Assembly: GCF_008042275.1 (NCBI RefSeq)
Contig: NZ_RDBK01000001.1
Span: forward strand, 236,717-270,483
Direction of reading: 5' to 3'
DNA length: 33,767 bases
Source: Streptomyces sp. OR43
GTDB taxonomy: Bacteria > Actinomycetota > Actinomycetes > Streptomycetales > Streptomycetaceae
A model generated the notes under the pieces. That model was not told the DNA's origin. It searched no databases and saw only the letters and a program-made list of their open reading frames with translations. Positions 7,259-16,864 of the stretch are shown here, piece after piece. The position numbers and the translations under genes are program-made. Every line of letters starts with the position of its first letter. The first letter of the stretch is position 1.

Positions 7259-8211
7259 GGGCCCGGTACACCGTCGCCGTGACCCTGCTCCTGATGCTGG
7301 CACCGGTCTCCGCCTGCACCACCGGGCCCACGCTGGAGAACCAGGGAGAGGTCACCGCCCCGCCCGGCGACAGCAAAGACCTCACCATCGGCTCGGCGGG
7401 ATTCACCGAGAGCGACCTGCTCGCCCAGATGTACGCGCTCCTTCTCGGCCGGGCCGGATACTCCACGGAGATCATCTCCGTCACCAACCGGGAGATCTAC
7501 GAACCGGCCCTGGAGAACGGACAGATCGACGTCGTCCCCGAGTACGCCGCCACCTTCGCCGACTGGCTGAACGCCAAGAAGAACGGCGCCGACGCCACCC
7601 CCGTCGGTTCACCCGACCTCGCCACCACCATGAAGGCGCTGCGCGCCCTGGCCGCGCCCCGCGGCCTGACCGTCCTGGACCCCGGCCGTGCCGTCGACCA
7701 GAACGCCTTCGCCGTCACCTCCGCCTACGCGGCGAAGCACCACCTGAAGTCGCTCAGCGACCTCGGGAGGTCGGGACTCCCGGTCCGCCTGGCCGCGGGC
7801 GACGAATGTGTCCAGCGCCCCTACTGCGCCCCCGGGCTGAAGAAGACGTACGGCATCGACATCACCGCTGTCGACCCCAAGGGTGTCGGCACGACCCAGG
7901 CCAAGCAGGCCGTCCAGAGCGGCCGTGACCAGATGGTGCTGACCACCACCACGGACGCCACCCTGGACGACTTCGGCCTCGTCCTGCTGGCCGACGACAA
8001 GCACCTGCAGAACGCCGACTACCTGGTACCCGTCGTCAACCGGTCGCGGGCGGGCAGCGAAGGCGTCCGTACGGCACTGGGCAAGCTGAACACCGTACTG
8101 ACGACCGAGGACCTGGCCCGGCTGAACGAACAGGTGGACAGCTGGCGCCGGCTCCCCGAGGACGTCGCCCGCACCTACCTCCGCTCGCACGGCCTCATTC
8201 CCGGCGACTGA
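7255..8211 (+). CDS. Glycine-betaine/choline-binding lipoprotein (OpuAC family)
   Basis: A 318-residue extracytoplasmic receptor. The N-terminus MRARYTVAVTLLLMLAPVSAC is a lipoprotein signal with the lipobox VSAC and predicted lipidated Cys21. The mature part begins with a polar linker and then the family signature LTIGSAGFTESDLLAQMYALLL, followed by NREIYEPALENGQIDVVPEYAATFADWL and, later, DECVQRPYCAPGLKKTYGI. These are characteristic of OpuBC/OpuCC/ProX-like choline or betaine receptors. The C-terminal LNTVLTTEDLARLNEQVD helix is also typical. The start overlaps the preceding stop. The gene ends the operon, 24 bases before a convergent gene. The exact ligand (betaine, choline, carnitine) is not decided by the sequence. 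Confidence 0.93.
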   Translation: MRARYTVAVTLLLMLAPVSACTTGPTLENQGEVTAPPGDSKDLTIGSAGFTESDLLAQMYALLLGRAGYSTEIISVTNREIYEPALENGQIDVVPEYAATFADWLNAKKNGADATPVGSPDLATTMKALRALAAPRGLTVLDPGRAVDQNAFAVTSAYAAKHHLKSLSDLGRSGLPVRLAAGDECVQRPYCAPGLKKTYGIDITAVDPKGVGTTQAKQAVQSGRDQMVLTTTTDATLDDFGLVLLADDKHLQNADYLVPVVNRSRAGSEGVRTALGKLNTVLTTEDLARLNEQVDSWRRLPEDVARTYLRSHGLIPGD

Positions 8212-8235
8212 CCGGACCGCTGACGGCGCACGGGT

Positions 8236-9165
8236 TCACCGGGCCAGCCCCGCGAGCCGGGCCTCGATCCGCTCGCGGTCCCACACCCCGTCCGCGACGA
8301 CCACCCGGTAGCGCCGGGTCAGTGTGGCGCCGGGTGCCAGGACGAGTTCGTCGTGGAAGGCCCAGGACGGGGCGACCGCGGCGAAGGGGTCGTTGCGGAC
8401 GAACCAGTGCGCGGGATGCTGACCGCCCTCGCCCGTGTGGTCGTTCTCGGGCGTGTGCGCGAAGACGAGCGTCGCGTGGCCGTCCGCCCCGTCGTGCTCG
8501 CCGCTGTACGCCAGCCAGGGCGCCTGCCGTCCCATCACCTCGGGGCCCTCCCCGTCCGGGGTGAGGACGCGGCCGTCACGGAACGCGCGCGGGCCCCGCC
8601 AGAACAGCCCCGTGTAGCCGGCGCCGTCGCGTCCGTGGGTGGCAGGGCTGCCGAACCGCAGAGGTTCGTCCCGCCGGTTGGTGACGGCCGACGACCACGT
8701 CAGCACCCAGCTGCCGGACGCCGGATCGATGTCGTGCACCTCGACCCGGCGCGCCTCGTCGGCCCACAGCTCCCCGCTGTGCGGATGCCAGCCGAGCCGC
8801 TCGGCGACCGTGGCCCCGTCCTCGCGTACCGACACCTCGTCGAAACCGCGGTGCGCCATGGAACCCACCCGCTCGGGCAGCGGCTGGTAGCCCTCGCCCC
8901 GTACATAGGTGTTGCCGCCCCACAGGTTCTGCCCCGACAGATGGGAGGCGGTCAGCTGCAGTCCTTTGTGCCAGCGGTGGTCGTTGGGCCGGTAGTCGGT
9001 CACCACCCGGCCCAGCAGGGTGCGCAGCGGATGGATGTACGGCTTCGGCGCCTCCCAGGCCGCCTCGGGCCGGTACACGTACCGCAGGAGCTCCACCCCG
9101 CTGTCCGCCATCGCGACGGCGATGTGGTCGCCGTGCCGGTGCGCCAGCGTGATCCGGCCGGTCAC
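8236..9165 (-). CDS. DUF6807 / PmoA-family protein
   Basis: A 309-residue protein of the family called PmoA or DUF6807. The name derives from an early annotation link to methane oxygenase that is not supported by function. Seen: YIHPLRTLLGRVVTDYRPNDHRWHKGLQL (about 42-71), with the conserved H-P and D-H-x-W-H-x-G pattern, ENQNLWGGNTYV-like residues after it, and the C-terminal NDPFAAVAPSWAFHDELVLAPGATLTRRYRVVVADG. The DHxWHxG residues could bind metal or sugar. The GTG start at 9165 overlaps the stop of the upstream Gfo/Idh/MocA gene by 4 bases, so the two are co-expressed. This pairing, with a LacI-type operator ahead of it, suggests a carbohydrate-derivative catabolic step. No signal peptide. 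Exact substrate unknown. Confidence 0.8.
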   Translation of the reverse strand: MTGRITLAHRHGDHIAVAMADSGVELLRYVYRPEAAWEAPKPYIHPLRTLLGRVVTDYRPNDHRWHKGLQLTASHLSGQNLWGGNTYVRGEGYQPLPERVGSMAHRGFDEVSVREDGATVAERLGWHPHSGELWADEARRVEVHDIDPASGSWVLTWSSAVTNRRDEPLRFGSPATHGRDGAGYTGLFWRGPRAFRDGRVLTPDGEGPEVMGRQAPWLAYSGEHDGADGHATLVFAHTPENDHTGEGGQHPAHWFVRNDPFAAVAPSWAFHDELVLAPGATLTRRYRVVVADGVWDRERIEARLAGLAR

Positions 9166-10319
9166 GCGGACTGCTCCGCCGGCTCGGGCGCCCAGCCGGG
9201 TGCGTTGCCGTGCAAAGCGCTGTAGTACGGGTCACCGGGGCCGATCTCGCCGGCCCGGACGGTGCCTCCGGTGAAGGCGGCCTTGTAGAGGGCGGAGACC
9301 AGTTCCAGGCTGGTGCGGCCGTCGGCGCCGCTGCTGCGCGGCCGGCGGCCGGCCCGCAGATCGCGCAGCAGGCCGCGCAGCTGGGCCTCGTGGGAGCTGG
9401 GCACATCGGCTCCGAAGTCCCGCCAGACGGCGACCTGTTCAGCGGCGACTCCGGGGGCCGGGGTGATCCGCCAGTCGGCGTTGCGATGGCCGTACAGATG
9501 GGTGAGCTCGACGGTGGCCCGCTCGCAGTCGATCCGGATCCGGCTCACCTCGTCCGGGCTGAGGACACTGTTGACGATCGTGGCCATGGTGCCGTTCTCG
9601 AAGCGGACCAGCGCCGTGGAGACGTCCTCCGTCTCGACGTCGTGCACCAGCCGTCCCGCCATCGCCCGGATCTCCGCCCAGGGACCCAGCAGATCCAGCA
9701 GCAGATCCATCTGGTGGATGCCGTGGCCCATCGCGGGGCCGCCGCCTTCCGTACTCCAACGGCCCCGCCAGGGCGCCGAGTAGTACGCCTCGTCCCGGTA
9801 CCAGGTGGTCTGGCAGTGGGCGACCAGGGGCCGCCCCATCGCCCGCTCGGCCAGCAGCGCCCGGACGTGGTCCGAGCCGGATCCGAACCGGTGCTGGAAC
9901 ACGATCGCGGCGAACGGGCCGCCCTTGTCGGGGGCCTCCGCCGCCTCGATGGCGTCGAAGTCCTCCAGCGAGGGACAGGGAGGCTTCTCGCACCACACCC
10001 AGGCTCCGGCCCGCAGCGCGGCGATGGTCTGGTCGCGGTGGAAGCGGGGCGGGGTGCCGAGCGTGACGAGATCGGGCCGCTCCTCGGCCAGCATCCGGTC
10101 GAGATCCGTGTACGGCCGGCCGGTGCCCGCCTCGGCGCAGAACGCCTCGGCGGACGCGGCGTCGACATCGACCGCCGCGACGATCTCCAGGGGCTGTTCG
10201 GCGGCCAGCGCACGCAGGGCAGGCAGATGGCTCACGCGTGCGATCGCGCCGGTTCCGACGATCGCGACCCGGATCGGCCGGCTGGGGGAAGCCTGGCTGG
10301 GCGTGACAAACACCTCCAC
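9162..10319 (-). CDS. Gfo/Idh/MocA-family NAD(P)-dependent oxidoreductase
   Basis: A cytoplasmic dehydrogenase of about 385 residues that acts on a sugar, inositol or related polyol. The N-terminal Rossmann domain begins with IRVAIVGTGAIARVSHLPALRAL (about residues 16-38). The conserved lysine motif CEKPPCPSLEDFDAI is present, and the C-terminal domain contains GGGPAMGHGIHQMDLLLDLLG, which holds the expected catalytic-site histidine. The start is either GTG at 10319 or GTG at 10313; both fit, and a GGAG lies between them. Much longer frames upstream are not coding. It is first in a two-gene unit with the DUF6807 gene. A TTGACC-N18-TAGGTT promoter and a LacI-type operator precede it. The substrate is not predictable. 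Confidence 0.9.
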   Translation of the reverse strand: MEVFVTPSQASPSRPIRVAIVGTGAIARVSHLPALRALAAEQPLEIVAAVDVDAASAEAFCAEAGTGRPYTDLDRMLAEERPDLVTLGTPPRFHRDQTIAALRAGAWVWCEKPPCPSLEDFDAIEAAEAPDKGGPFAAIVFQHRFGSGSDHVRALLAERAMGRPLVAHCQTTWYRDEAYYSAPWRGRWSTEGGGPAMGHGIHQMDLLLDLLGPWAEIRAMAGRLVHDVETEDVSTALVRFENGTMATIVNSVLSPDEVSRIRIDCERATVELTHLYGHRNADWRITPAPGVAAEQVAVWRDFGADVPSSHEAQLRGLLRDLRAGRRPRSSGADGRTSLELVSALYKAAFTGGTVRAGEIGPGDPYYSALHGNAPGWAPEPAEQSA

Positions 10320-10340
10320 GGTGAGGGGCGCCCACCCGGT

Positions 10341-10354
10341 AGTAAGCGCTTTCT
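10341..10354 (-). promoter_or_regulatory. LacI-family operator candidate
   Basis: The sequence AGTAAGCGCTTTCT is palindromic at 12 of 14 positions around an AAGCGCTT core. This is the CG-centred form recognised by LacI/GalR-type repressors. It lies about 3 bases downstream of the predicted transcription start of the Gfo/Idh/MocA-DUF6807 unit, where binding would block RNA polymerase. No LacI regulator is encoded in the window. Confidence 0.6.
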
Positions 10355-10363
10355 CCCTGCGGA

Positions 10364-10393
10364 AACCTAGGCTTTGCGCAGGGTTCAGGTCAA
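10364..10393 (-). promoter_or_regulatory. Promoter of the Gfo/Idh/MocA-DUF6807 unit
   Basis: Read on the minus strand: -35 TTGACC (complement of 10388-10393), 18-base spacer, -10 TAGGTT (complement of 10364-10369). Both boxes fit the principal (HrdB-like) sigma-factor consensus of Streptomyces. The predicted start near 10357 gives a leader of about 38 bases that contains the LacI-type operator. Confidence 0.6.
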
Positions 10394-10557
10394 GAGACCC
10401 GCCTCCGCGCCGCAGCAGGCGACCTCCCGGCCCGACCGGCGGCCTGCCGCTCGGATCCCGCCGGGGGGTGAGCGCGTGGGGCCGCCCGGCGCGGCCCGAT
10501 GAGTTCGCGCCGTCGCGGGAGTCATTGTGTTGACCCTCGACGCGAGAAGGCGGAGCG

Positions 10558-11706
10558 ATGAGTACCCTGCGCGAAGTACTGGAGACGCACGTACGCGACG
10601 GATCCGTGCCGGGAGCCGTGGGCCTCGTGGCCCGGGGCGGCCGGGTGGACCTTGAGGCGGTCGGCGGCGCGGACGCCGGTGGCGGCACGCCGATGACCCC
10701 GGAGTCGATCTTCCGGATCGCCTCGCTCACCAAACCGATCACCGCGGCTGCGGCCATGATGCTGGTCGAGGACGGCCGGTTCGCCCTGGACGACCCGGTG
10801 TCGACCTGGCTCCCCGAACTGGCGTCGCCCATGGTCGTGCGCACGCCCGGGAGCCCGGTCGACGACGTGGTCCCGGCCGCACGGCCCATCACCGTGTTCG
10901 ACCTGATGACCTTCCGCGCCGGCTACGGATTCCCGTCCGACTTCTCGCTTCCCGCCGTCGCGCCCCTGTTCGACGAGCTGAAGCAGGGCCCGCCGCAGCC
11001 ACAGGCCGTCGCCGCCCCGGACGCCTGGATGGCGACGCTGTCGCGCATCCCCATGCTGGACCAGCCGGGGGAGTCGTGGCTGTACAACGCCTGCTCCGAC
11101 ATCCTGGGCGTCCTGATCGCCCGGGCCTCCGGGCAGCCGCTGCCGGAGTTCCTGGCCGAGCGGCTGTGCGAACCGCTCGGCATGACCGACACCGGCTTCC
11201 ACGTACCCGCGCAGAAGCTCCACCGCTTCACCAGTTACTACCGCGCCGGCGAGGCGGGTGACCTCGAACGCGTCGATGCTCCCGACGGACAGTGGAGCAG
11301 CATGCCGCAATTCCCGTCCGCGGCCGGCGGCCTGGTCTCGACCGCCGCCGACTGGTGCGCCTTCGGCCGGATGCTGCTCGCCGGCGGGACCGTGGGCGAC
11401 CGCGCTCTGCTGACGCCCGAATCTGTGCGGCAGATGACGACCGACCATCTGACACCCGGGCAGCGCGAGGCGAGCGGACTGTTCACCGAGGGACAGGGCT
11501 GGGGATTCGGCGGCTCGGTGGATGTCGAGCGGACCGCTCCCTGGAACGTACCGGGCCGCTACGGCTGGGTCGGTGGCACCGGCACCGCGGCCCACATCAT
11601 CCCGGCCACCGGCACCGTCGCGATCATGCTCACCCAGGTGGAGCTGGCCGGTCCCAAACCGCCACGCGTGATGCGGGACTTCTGGCGTCACGTGGCCGGC
11701 GAGTAG
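10558..11706 (+). CDS. Serine hydrolase, beta-lactamase/DD-peptidase-like (class C fold), cytoplasmic
   Basis: A 382-residue protein of the beta-lactamase-related family. The nucleophile motif is S56-L-T-K59 within FRIASLTKPITA. The second motif is Y176-N-A in the segment SWLYNACSDILGVLIARASG, and the third is the glycine-rich GWVGGTGTAAHI near residue 340. The block EFLAERLCEPLGMTDTGFHV is typical of the family. No signal peptide is present, which argues against a secreted beta-lactamase and for an esterase or amidase acting in the cell. ATG at 10558 is preceded by a GGAG at 10552-10555 with short spacing. It is convergent with the Opu ATPase gene and divergent from the Gfo/Idh/MocA unit. 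The natural substrate cannot be told from sequence. Confidence 0.88.
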   Translation: MSTLREVLETHVRDGSVPGAVGLVARGGRVDLEAVGGADAGGGTPMTPESIFRIASLTKPITAAAAMMLVEDGRFALDDPVSTWLPELASPMVVRTPGSPVDDVVPAARPITVFDLMTFRAGYGFPSDFSLPAVAPLFDELKQGPPQPQAVAAPDAWMATLSRIPMLDQPGESWLYNACSDILGVLIARASGQPLPEFLAERLCEPLGMTDTGFHVPAQKLHRFTSYYRAGEAGDLERVDAPDGQWSSMPQFPSAAGGLVSTAADWCAFGRMLLAGGTVGDRALLTPESVRQMTTDHLTPGQREASGLFTEGQGWGFGGSVDVERTAPWNVPGRYGWVGGTGTAAHIIPATGTVAIMLTQVELAGPKPPRVMRDFWRHVAGE

Positions 11707-11740
11707 ACCCTCGGCGCCCGGACGCACCCGTCAGCCATCC

Positions 11741-11875
11741 GTGACCGAGTGAACCCCGGGGCGCGGTGGTGCCGGGCAGGCGTCCGTGACCGAGCGGACC
11801 CCGGGGCGCGGTGGTGCCGGGCAGGCGTCCGTGACCGAGCGGACCCCGGGGCGCGGTAGTGCCCGTCAGGCGTCC
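11741..11875. repeat. 45-bp tandem repeat, three copies, overlapping the 3' end of the Opu ATPase gene
   Basis: Three head-to-tail 45-base units start at 11741, 11786 and 11831 (each beginning GTGACCGAG). Units 1 and 2 differ at 2 positions and units 2 and 3 at 3. A partial unit (CAGCCATCC) precedes unit 1. Unit 3 overlaps the last codons of the ATPase gene. On the minus strand the units are in frame with that gene and read CPAPPRPGVRSVTDA, while the gene itself ends SVADA-stop. The stop TGA (11866-11868) replaces the TGC found at the same place in units 1 and 2. A second TGA occurs at that place in the partial unit (11731-11733). Confidence 0.92.
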
Positions 11876-13029
11876 GCCACCGAGTCGAACCGCACCTCGT
11901 CGCGTGCCACGCCCTGCGCGTCCGCGTCCACCGAGCGGCGCAGGGCCTCGTGGAGCTTCGCCGGGGTCAGCACACCCAGGAAGCGCGCCCCGTCCAGGAC
12001 CGCCACCCATCCGGCGTCGTGCTGGAGCATCTCGCTGAACGCCTGCTTGAGCGGGGCTCCCACCGGCACCCAGGCGTCCATCCGGCGGGCCAGCTCCGCC
12101 ACCGTCCCGTGCTCACCGGCGATCCGCAGCTGGTCCGCCGACACCCAGCCGTGCAGCTCACCGTCGCCGTTCAGTACCACTGCCCACCGCGCACCGGCGG
12201 CGCCGAGCCGGGCCGCCGCCACCGAGGACCGCTCGTCCAGCCGGGCGACCGGCGGCTCCTCAAGGTCCTCCGGTTCGATCGTGGTGACGGACAGCCGCTT
12301 CAAACCGCGGTCCGCGCCGACGAACCGCGCCACGTACGGGGTCGCCGGCGAGCCGAGCACCGCACCCGGAGTGTCGAACTGCTCGATGCGCCCTTCCCCG
12401 TACACCGCGATCCGGTCTCCCATCCGCACCGCCTCCTCGATGTCATGAGTGACCATCAGGACCGTCTTCCGGACGGTGGCCTGCAGGCTCAGGAACTCGT
12501 TCTGCAGCCGTTCCCGCACCACCGGGTCCACCGCGCCGAACGGTTCGTCCATCAGCAGCACGGGCGGATCCGCCGCCAGGGCGCGCGCCACCCCGACCCG
12601 CTGGCGCTGGCCGCCGGAGAGCTGCGCGGGATAGCGCGAACCGTACGTTCCGGGGTCCAGGCCCACCAGATCGAGGAGCTCGGCAGCCCGCGCCCGCGCC
12701 CGGGACCGCTTCCAGCCGACCAGCGCCGGGACCGTCGCGGTGTTGTCGAGGACGGTCCGGTGCGGGAAGAGCCCCACCTGCTGGATGACGTAGCCGATCC
12801 GGCGGCGCAGCTTCACCGGGTCGACCTTCGCGATGTCCTCGCCGTCGACCAGGATCCGGCCCGAGGTCGGTTCGATCAGCCGGTTCACCATCATCATCGT
12901 GGTGGTCTTGCCGCAGCCCGAGGGCCCGACCAGGGTGACCAATTCGCCCTCGCCGACCTCGAAGGACAGCTCGTCGACCGCGGTCGTCCCGTCCGGATAG
13001 ACCTTGCCGACCTGCTCGAACCGGATCAT
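11866..13029 (-). CDS. Glycine-betaine/proline ABC importer ATPase with C-terminal CBS domains (OpuCA/ProV type)
   Basis: A 387-residue ATPase, probably the missing motor of the importer at 5907-8211. Seen: Walker A GPSGCGKTT (35-43), Q-loop VIQQVGLFPHRTV, signature LSGGQ (137-141), Walker B D161-E162, and switch MVTHDIEEA. IGYVIQQVGLFPH and FGAVDPVVRERLQ are hallmarks of the osmoprotectant subfamily. From about residue 255 two CBS-type segments follow (SSVAAARLGAAGARWAVVLNGDGELHGWVS and PLKQAFSEMLQHDAGWVAVLDGARFLGVLTPAKL). In relatives these sense ionic strength or cyclic di-AMP. No Shine-Dalgarno precedes the ATG; a TACCGT box six bases upstream suggests a leaderless mRNA. It is opposite in strand and 3.6 kb from the permeases, which is unusual. 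The stop codon lies inside a tandem repeat. Confidence 0.92.
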   Translation of the reverse strand: MIRFEQVGKVYPDGTTAVDELSFEVGEGELVTLVGPSGCGKTTTMMMVNRLIEPTSGRILVDGEDIAKVDPVKLRRRIGYVIQQVGLFPHRTVLDNTATVPALVGWKRSRARARAAELLDLVGLDPGTYGSRYPAQLSGGQRQRVGVARALAADPPVLLMDEPFGAVDPVVRERLQNEFLSLQATVRKTVLMVTHDIEEAVRMGDRIAVYGEGRIEQFDTPGAVLGSPATPYVARFVGADRGLKRLSVTTIEPEDLEEPPVARLDERSSVAAARLGAAGARWAVVLNGDGELHGWVSADQLRIAGEHGTVAELARRMDAWVPVGAPLKQAFSEMLQHDAGWVAVLDGARFLGVLTPAKLHEALRRSVDADAQGVARDEVRFDSVADA

Positions 13030-13035
13030 GACTGA

Positions 13036-13041
13036 ACGGTA
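13036..13041 (-). promoter_or_regulatory. -10 box for leaderless transcription of the Opu ATPase gene
   Basis: TACCGT (complement of 13036-13041) ends 6 bases before the ATG at 13029, the TANNNT-N6-ATG arrangement of leaderless actinobacterial genes. No purine-rich ribosome-binding site is present, which agrees. No good -35 box is seen. Confidence 0.45.
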
Positions 13042-13133
13042 GGAGCCGCACGGGGCCGCTGCACACGGGCCGGGGCCGTCCGGGGAACGGCTATGTGCTG
13101 AACTGTCCGTGAACCATCGATACAGGAGCCCCC

Positions 13134-15451
<2,318 letters not shown>

Positions 15452-15465
15452 AGAGGGCCGGGTTC

Positions 15466-15558
15466 CCGGCACCGTTTCGTACGACGGACCGGCACCGTTT
15501 CGGACCGGCGGGACCGGAAGGCCGGCAGGCCTTCGGAACGGCAGACCGGCACCGTTTC
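15466..15558. repeat. Three direct repeats CCGGCACCGTTTC with an internal hairpin
   Basis: The 13-base sequence occurs at 15466-15478, 15489-15501 and 15546-15558. Between copies 2 and 3 a 7-bp stem GAAGGCC/GGCCTTC (15517-15523 with 15528-15534) with a 4-base loop could act as a terminator between the convergent repressor and chimeric genes. Confidence 0.7.
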
Positions 15559-15925
15559 AGGCGACCGGGTCGACGAGCATGAAGGCGGCGACCGCCGGCA
15601 GTACCGCGCCGAAGATACGTTGCAGCGACTCCGTGGAGACCTTGCCGGCCAGCCGCTTCCCGTCCCAGGCACCGAGTACCGCCGTCGCCGTGAACGGGGC
15701 GATCAGCGCCCAGCCCAGTGCCGTCGGCGTGGCGAGCCGGGCGGCCGGCGAGCACTGCACATGCGTTTCGGCCACGGCGAGAACGCGGACCCCGCGCACC
15801 GCGGCCGCGGCGATGGCCCGGTCGATGTCGCGCGGCGGGTCCACCACCACGGCCGATCGTGTCCCTCCCGCCAGATGGCTGCGGTTGCCGAGGCCCGGTA
15901 TCTCGATGGTGTCGACGAAGAACAC
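15557..15925 (-). pseudogene. Chimeric remnant: N-terminus of an MBL-fold hydrolase fused in frame to the C-terminus of a TauE/SafE exporter
   Basis: The 122-residue frame starts at GTG 15925 with AAGGAG about seven bases upstream. Residues 1-56 (MFFVDTIEIPGLGNRSHLAGG, AVVVDPPRDIDRAI, RGVRVLAVAETHV) match the start of the metallo-beta-lactamase hydrolases linked to rhodanese clusters. The sequence breaks exactly where the metal-binding HxHxDH motif should continue: only the first histidine, His55, remains. Residues about 60-122 (AARLATPTALGWALIAPFTATAVLG, GKRLAGKVSTESLQRIFGAVLPAVAAFMLVD) match the last segment of TauE/SafE sulfite or anion exporters, with two membrane helices. Neither parent can function. 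A deletion between adjacent genes explains it best. The frame is intact and two operators remain upstream, so it may still be expressed. Confidence 0.82.
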
Positions 15926-15953
15926 GACACGCTCCTTCTCTACGCTGGCGATG

Positions 15954-16008
15954 TACCCCCCGGGGGTAGTTTCTCTGAGAGGTTGACGCCGATACCCCTG
16001 GGGGTATC
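15954..16008 (-). promoter_or_regulatory. Tandem pair of CstR/CsoR-type operators upstream of the chimeric gene
   Basis: Two inverted repeats: TACCCCC-C-GGGGGTA (15954-15968) and GATACCCC-TG-GGGGTATC (15991-16008), with centres about 38 bases apart. They match the element in front of the repressor gene. They lie 29-83 bases upstream of the GTG of the chimera and would place it in the same regulon. A TTGACG at 15983-15988 with TATCAA at 16005-16010 could be a weak rightward promoter through the second site. Confidence 0.75.
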
Positions 16009-16061
16009 AATTTGGAGCGGTGAGGTGTTCGGGTCACCGGGCTCCGCGCGGCCGGGCCGGT

Positions 16062-16067
16062 TAGCCT
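16062..16067 (+). promoter_or_regulatory. -10 box for leaderless transcription of the PIG-L gene
   Basis: TAGCCT ends 6 bases before the ATG at 16074, and no Shine-Dalgarno sequence is present. This TANNNT-N6-ATG spacing indicates a leaderless transcript. The -35 region is not recognisable. Confidence 0.45.
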
Positions 16068-16073
16068 GCCCAC

Positions 16074-16805
16074 ATGACGGAGCAGCTCGAACCCATGCCC
16101 TCGGACTGGCGGCGCGCCCTCGCTGTCGTCGCGCACCCCGACGACCTGGAGTACGGCTGCGCGGCCGCCATCGCGGGCTGGACCGACGGCGGCCGTGACA
16201 TCACCTACCTCCTCGCCACCCGCGGTGAGGCCGGAATCGACACGCTCGAACCGGATGAGTGCGCGCCGCTGCGTGAGCAGGAGCAGCGCGCGAGTGCGGC
16301 GGCCGTCGGGGTCTCCCGCGTCGAGTTCCTCGATCACCGCGACGGGGTGATCGAGTACGGCATCGGCCTGCGCCGGGACATCGCGGCAGCGGTCCGCCGC
16401 CACCGGCCGGAGCTGGTGATCACGCTGAACCACCGCGACACCTGGGGCGGTGTCGCCTGGAACACCCCCGACCACCGTGCGGTCGGCCGGGCCGTACTGG
16501 ACGCGGCGGCCGATGCCGGCAACCGCTGGATCTTCCCGGAGCTCACCGAGCAGGGCCTCGCGCCGTGGGACGGCGTGCGCTGGGTGGCCGTCGCCGGATC
16601 GTCCACGCCCACCCACGCCGTCGATGCGACGCCGGGCCTCGAACGGTCCGTGCGGTCGCTCCTGGCGCACCGTACGTACATCGAAGCTCTCACGGACGAG
16701 GACCCCGAGGCATACTGCCGTACCTTCCTCACCGGCAACGCGCAGGCGTCCGCGGAGCGCTTCGGTGGCCGCCCGGCCGTCACGTTCGAGCTCTTCGCGC
16801 GCTGA
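16074..16805 (+). CDS. PIG-L-family zinc deacetylase
   Basis: A 243-residue cytoplasmic hydrolase of the LmbE/PIG-L fold, which removes acetyl groups from N-acetylglucosaminyl or similar conjugates. The zinc motif AHPDD is at residues 20-24 (His21 and Asp24 ligands, Asp23 catalytic base). The second metal motif is PDHRAVG with His134. LATRGEAGID and FLDHRDGVIEYG match the family. Mycothiol pathway members (MshB, Mca) belong here, but this protein is shorter than those and lacks their typical C-terminal blocks, so I do not assign it. The ATG at 16074 appears leaderless. It lies next to the sulfur-responsive region but is transcribed away from it, and nothing shows that it belongs to that regulon. 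Confidence 0.88.
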   Translation: MTEQLEPMPSDWRRALAVVAHPDDLEYGCAAAIAGWTDGGRDITYLLATRGEAGIDTLEPDECAPLREQEQRASAAAVGVSRVEFLDHRDGVIEYGIGLRRDIAAAVRRHRPELVITLNHRDTWGGVAWNTPDHRAVGRAVLDAAADAGNRWIFPELTEQGLAPWDGVRWVAVAGSSTPTHAVDATPGLERSVRSLLAHRTYIEALTDEDPEAYCRTFLTGNAQASAERFGGRPAVTFELFAR

Positions 16806-16864
16806 GCGCGGTCGCACCCTGGCGGCCGGTGGCGGGTCGCCGTACGCTGTGCCGCGCAAGGAAT

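Noticed and set aside
10558..11706. A secreted beta-lactamase conferring antibiotic resistance.
   Set aside because: No signal peptide, and the second and third motifs are those of cytoplasmic serine-hydrolase relatives.
4501..11706. A biosynthetic gene cluster suggested by the SnoaL-like, FGE-like and oxidoreductase genes.
   Set aside because: No core synthase, peptide precursor or tailoring set is present; the genes are in separate transcription units with unrelated transport genes between them.
11630..12010. Minus-strand frame with 15-residue TTAPRGPLGHGRLPG-type repeats over the 45-bp array.
   Set aside because: It is in a different frame from the ATPase gene and lacks a start signal. 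The repeat is better described at DNA level and in the ATPase frame.
16074..16805. Assignment of the PIG-L protein as MshB or Mca of mycothiol synthesis, prompted by the nearby sulfur genes.
   Set aside because: It is shorter and lacks the extra blocks of those enzymes; the gene has its own leaderless start and points away from the sulfur genes.
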